Under the pieces are notes generated by a model. The model made no database searches and was not told the origin of the DNA. It worked only from the letters and a program-made list of their open reading frames with translations. Position numbers and translations under genes: made by a program. A stretch of DNA of 10,803 bases from Cephalothrix simula (taxonomy: Eukaryota > Nemertea > Palaeonemertea > Archinemertea > Cephalotrichidae), in NCBI GenBank assembly GCA_035591015.1, contig JAXIUW010215286.1, positions 1-10,803 of the forward strand. The letters are read 5' to 3'. Positions 1 to 10,803 of the stretch are shown piece after piece (positions within the stretch are counted from its first letter, which is position 1; each line of letters begins with the position of its first letter).

Positions 1-18
1 AAGATATAGTTACCATGG

Positions 19-57
19 TGACGTCACTCGCGCTAACCCGCGAAATTGAAATTCGCG
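19..57. promoter_or_regulatory. CRE palindrome and CG-rich hairpin inside the intron (speculative)
   Basis: A perfect TGACGTCA octamer lies at 19-26. It is followed by a short hairpin whose stem is CGCGAA/TTCGCG, flanked by E2F-like GCGCGAA/CCGCGAA elements. The CpG content stands out from the surrounding AT-rich intron. It could be an internal promoter or enhancer, or the end of a mobile element cut by the window edge. Nothing here decides between these. Confidence 0.2.
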
Positions 58-1109
58 CCAACACTGCTCCTTTAAGTGCTCTAGACAGACTAGGTCTGAA
101 GGAATGAAGGCTTATAAGGTGAGATGTGGGATTTATCAGGTTTATTGTTTTGGACGTGAATTAGGTCGGGAATATGTTGCAATAGGTATATATGGATGAG
201 TCCAACCTTGTCTTTTTCTAACTAATTATTATATTAACGAAATAAAAACCTATGCACTAAAAAGGGAAAATAATCCTTGAATTAGCAAGTTTATAAGTAA
301 ACTTTGTCTATGACCAAAGCATGATGTAACATATGCAATGAAATTGTCCTGTTTACAAATTCTAAATAATCACTAGTCTGTAATGTCTCAATTCATTTTT
401 GACAGCTTATCAGGTTATAGAATTTATATCCTCATTGACAACGGATGATTTCAGGAAGGTGCATTTGAAGCTGGAAGCATTCTGACTTCTGTCATCTCTG
501 AAGAATGGTAATAAAGGGTCAACTGGGTAAATTTAAATGCACCATGTATGATAGTTGCTATTGCAATTGTTTGCTTGCTCATTATGCAATAACATGACGA
601 AATGGTAGGTAGAATAATCAAATCAGCTAGTAGTAACTATGTTTAAACTCCATCTTTGAGTTAACAAACTAATACTCTGACCGAATGTTGTAATGCTCAA
701 AACAATCAAATATTCTTTGGCAATTGAATTAGTAGACATGCACAGAGCTCTTTAAAATTCATAAATCAAACCAGATTATTTAACATATAGACCTTTTATG
801 TTTCGACCAAACAAGAAATAGAGTCGCTTCAGGATTGTTTGGCTACCCTCAAAACGATTATATCATTGTTTATTTAGTAAGACGTAATAGAATTTATAAA
901 GCAGCTGGTCGCCGGATAAAGCCAAAATGTAGTTTTATTAGTTATGCACCCAAAACAATTCTTTTGATACATTTTTGATACTGGATATATTGAAATACTT
1001 TTTCATGGGGTCAACCCAATGTTTCCCAGTACCAGTGTTGCTAAGAGAGATTGAGGTGACACAGTTAGTTCAGAGTAGCCTTTCTTGTCTGTTGTAGTAA
1101 ACTTGGAAA

Positions 1110-1197
1110 ACAGTGGTATGGGGAAACACAGGATATACACTCCGCAGGGATTAGTGTTAGACCTGGAAGCATACCAGTGTTTCCATGTACCACTGTG
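1110..1197. repeat. Small imperfect inverted repeat
   Basis: The segment 1110-1130 (acagtggtatggggaaacac and one more base) pairs imperfectly with 1178-1197 (tgtttccatgtaccactgtg). A further direct relative, gtttcccagtaccagtg, lies just upstream at about 1021-1037. Between the arms, 1146-1158 carries gggattagtgtta, which resembles the gggattaatgtc motifs of the repeat at 3746-3908. It is probably a decayed MITE. No target duplication was found. Confidence 0.45.
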
Positions 1198-1387
1198 TCC
1201 CGTTTAGTATGAATAGCTAAGTTGTTGCTAAGTCTCATCACAAATACAGGTACTGCGAAACATCAGTATCGGGTTGACCTGTTAGATCAATCACGGCACA
1301 ACAGCCCCTTCAAAGAAAATTGTGGGAATAATTGCAACAGAGAGACTGAACTTTCCAGTCTGGGTATGCATCCCTATTTCATAATTA

Positions 1388-10320
<8,933 letters not shown>

Positions 10321-10361
10321 GTATGTTGACAAATTATGCAGCTATCACATTATTACATCAC

Positions 10362-10600
10362 TTATCATCATTTTGTACATTTTACTCTGTCTTATCCAAT
10401 TTTTCCGTCCATTTGTGTATTAAAAAAGTATGCATAACAAGCATACTAAATGACGGAAATCTTGGTTATATCAGGTGACCCGTGGGCCGCGGGGGTCAGT
10501 CAAGGGTGATGATCCCACACGAGCCTTAAAGTAAATTAATCTATAGGTGGCAAAATTTCACACCTAGCACCCTGGTATTTTGATCATTTAGTATGCTTCA
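10362..10600. mobile_element. Rearranged relative of the intron 9 foldback element
   Basis: Segment 10371-10415 (ttgtacattttact...ttatccaatttttcc-tccatttgtgt) matches the right end of the intron 9 element (9852-9896). Segment 10474-10560 (ggtgacccgtgggccgcggg, tcagtcaaggg, gatcccacacgagcctt, aaattaatct) matches that element's loop (9510-9580). The two pieces are joined without the arms between. Inverted agcatactaaatga / tcatttagtatgct at about 10440 and 10586 bracket the second piece, so it may be a short derivative inserted in a fragment. Confidence 0.65.
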
Positions 10601-10803
10601 GATCATTATTTAATATCAGGAATTTATAAAGGAATTAGCAAGAAGAGCAGGTAGGGCAATTGTCTTCATTCCAACTGTTAGCAATAGCATTCCATTCCCA
10701 CTCTTGGATAAATTCGAGGGAGCTTACCCTCTTCCCGGAAATGGGGAAGTGAATGGAACGCTCACCTCGTCTTCTCCTAGACTGGAAATCCATCCTAATT
10801 TCA
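10601..10803 (+). other. Unassigned segment with an open frame to the window edge
   Basis: After ttaatatcag (ending 10619) a frame stays open to the end: GAATTTATAAAG and onward, including IVFIPTVSNS and GAYPLPGNGEVNG. Taken from that acceptor the open frame needs phase 0, but exon 10 leaves phase 2. Phase-2 joins are possible only at poor acceptors (gcaag|a, agaag|a, gtag|g near 10635-10650). It does not resemble Pecanex as I know it. It may be an alternative exon, repeat sequence or chance. Confidence 0.25.

Overview
This is intron-rich, AT-rich nuclear DNA from an animal, most likely an invertebrate. All ten Pecanex introns and the MLK intron use GT-AG boundaries. Two animal protein families are recognisable, and the introns are packed with short non-autonomous transposons. 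The species cannot be named from sequence alone. Wherever a start is called, it is an ATG.

Two divergent genes share the left third. On the minus strand, 1414-2119 is the N-terminal coding exon of a mixed-lineage kinase (MLK; MAP3K9/10/11/21 family): an SH3 domain followed by the kinase N-lobe, ending inside HRDLKSSN at a splice donor. Positions 1-1413 are its downstream intron, with no further exon visible. On the plus strand, a Pecanex (PCNX) family gene starts at 2762 and runs off the right end. I resolved ten exons: 2762-2914, 4916-5109, 5272-5477, 5573-5656, 5808-5885, 5973-7127, 8011-8220, 8619-8750, 9103-9111 (a 9-nt microexon) and 10107-10320. They join in one frame into 811 complete codons: two N-terminal membrane segments, the conserved TPPVQCSSRNS motif, then a long Ser/Lys/Arg-rich, probably disordered region. 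The multi-membrane core and C-terminal Pecanex domain must lie beyond the window.

The two ATGs are 642 bp apart, head to head. As I recall the human map, MAP3K9/PCNX1, MAP3K21/PCNX2 and MAP3K11/PCNX3 are each neighbours in the same divergent layout, so this looks like an ancient linked pair with a shared promoter region. I regard this as the main result of the window.

The Pecanex introns hold a 413-bp MITE with 65-bp inverted ends and a 5-bp target duplication (intron 1), a diverged tandem repeat, a foldback and a compound minisatellite (intron 1), a 364-bp hAT-like MITE nested inside a GC-rich inverted-repeat element (intron 6), and a roughly 660-bp foldback element (intron 9) with a rearranged relative in intron 10. 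Introns 2-5, 7 and 8 show no element I can support.
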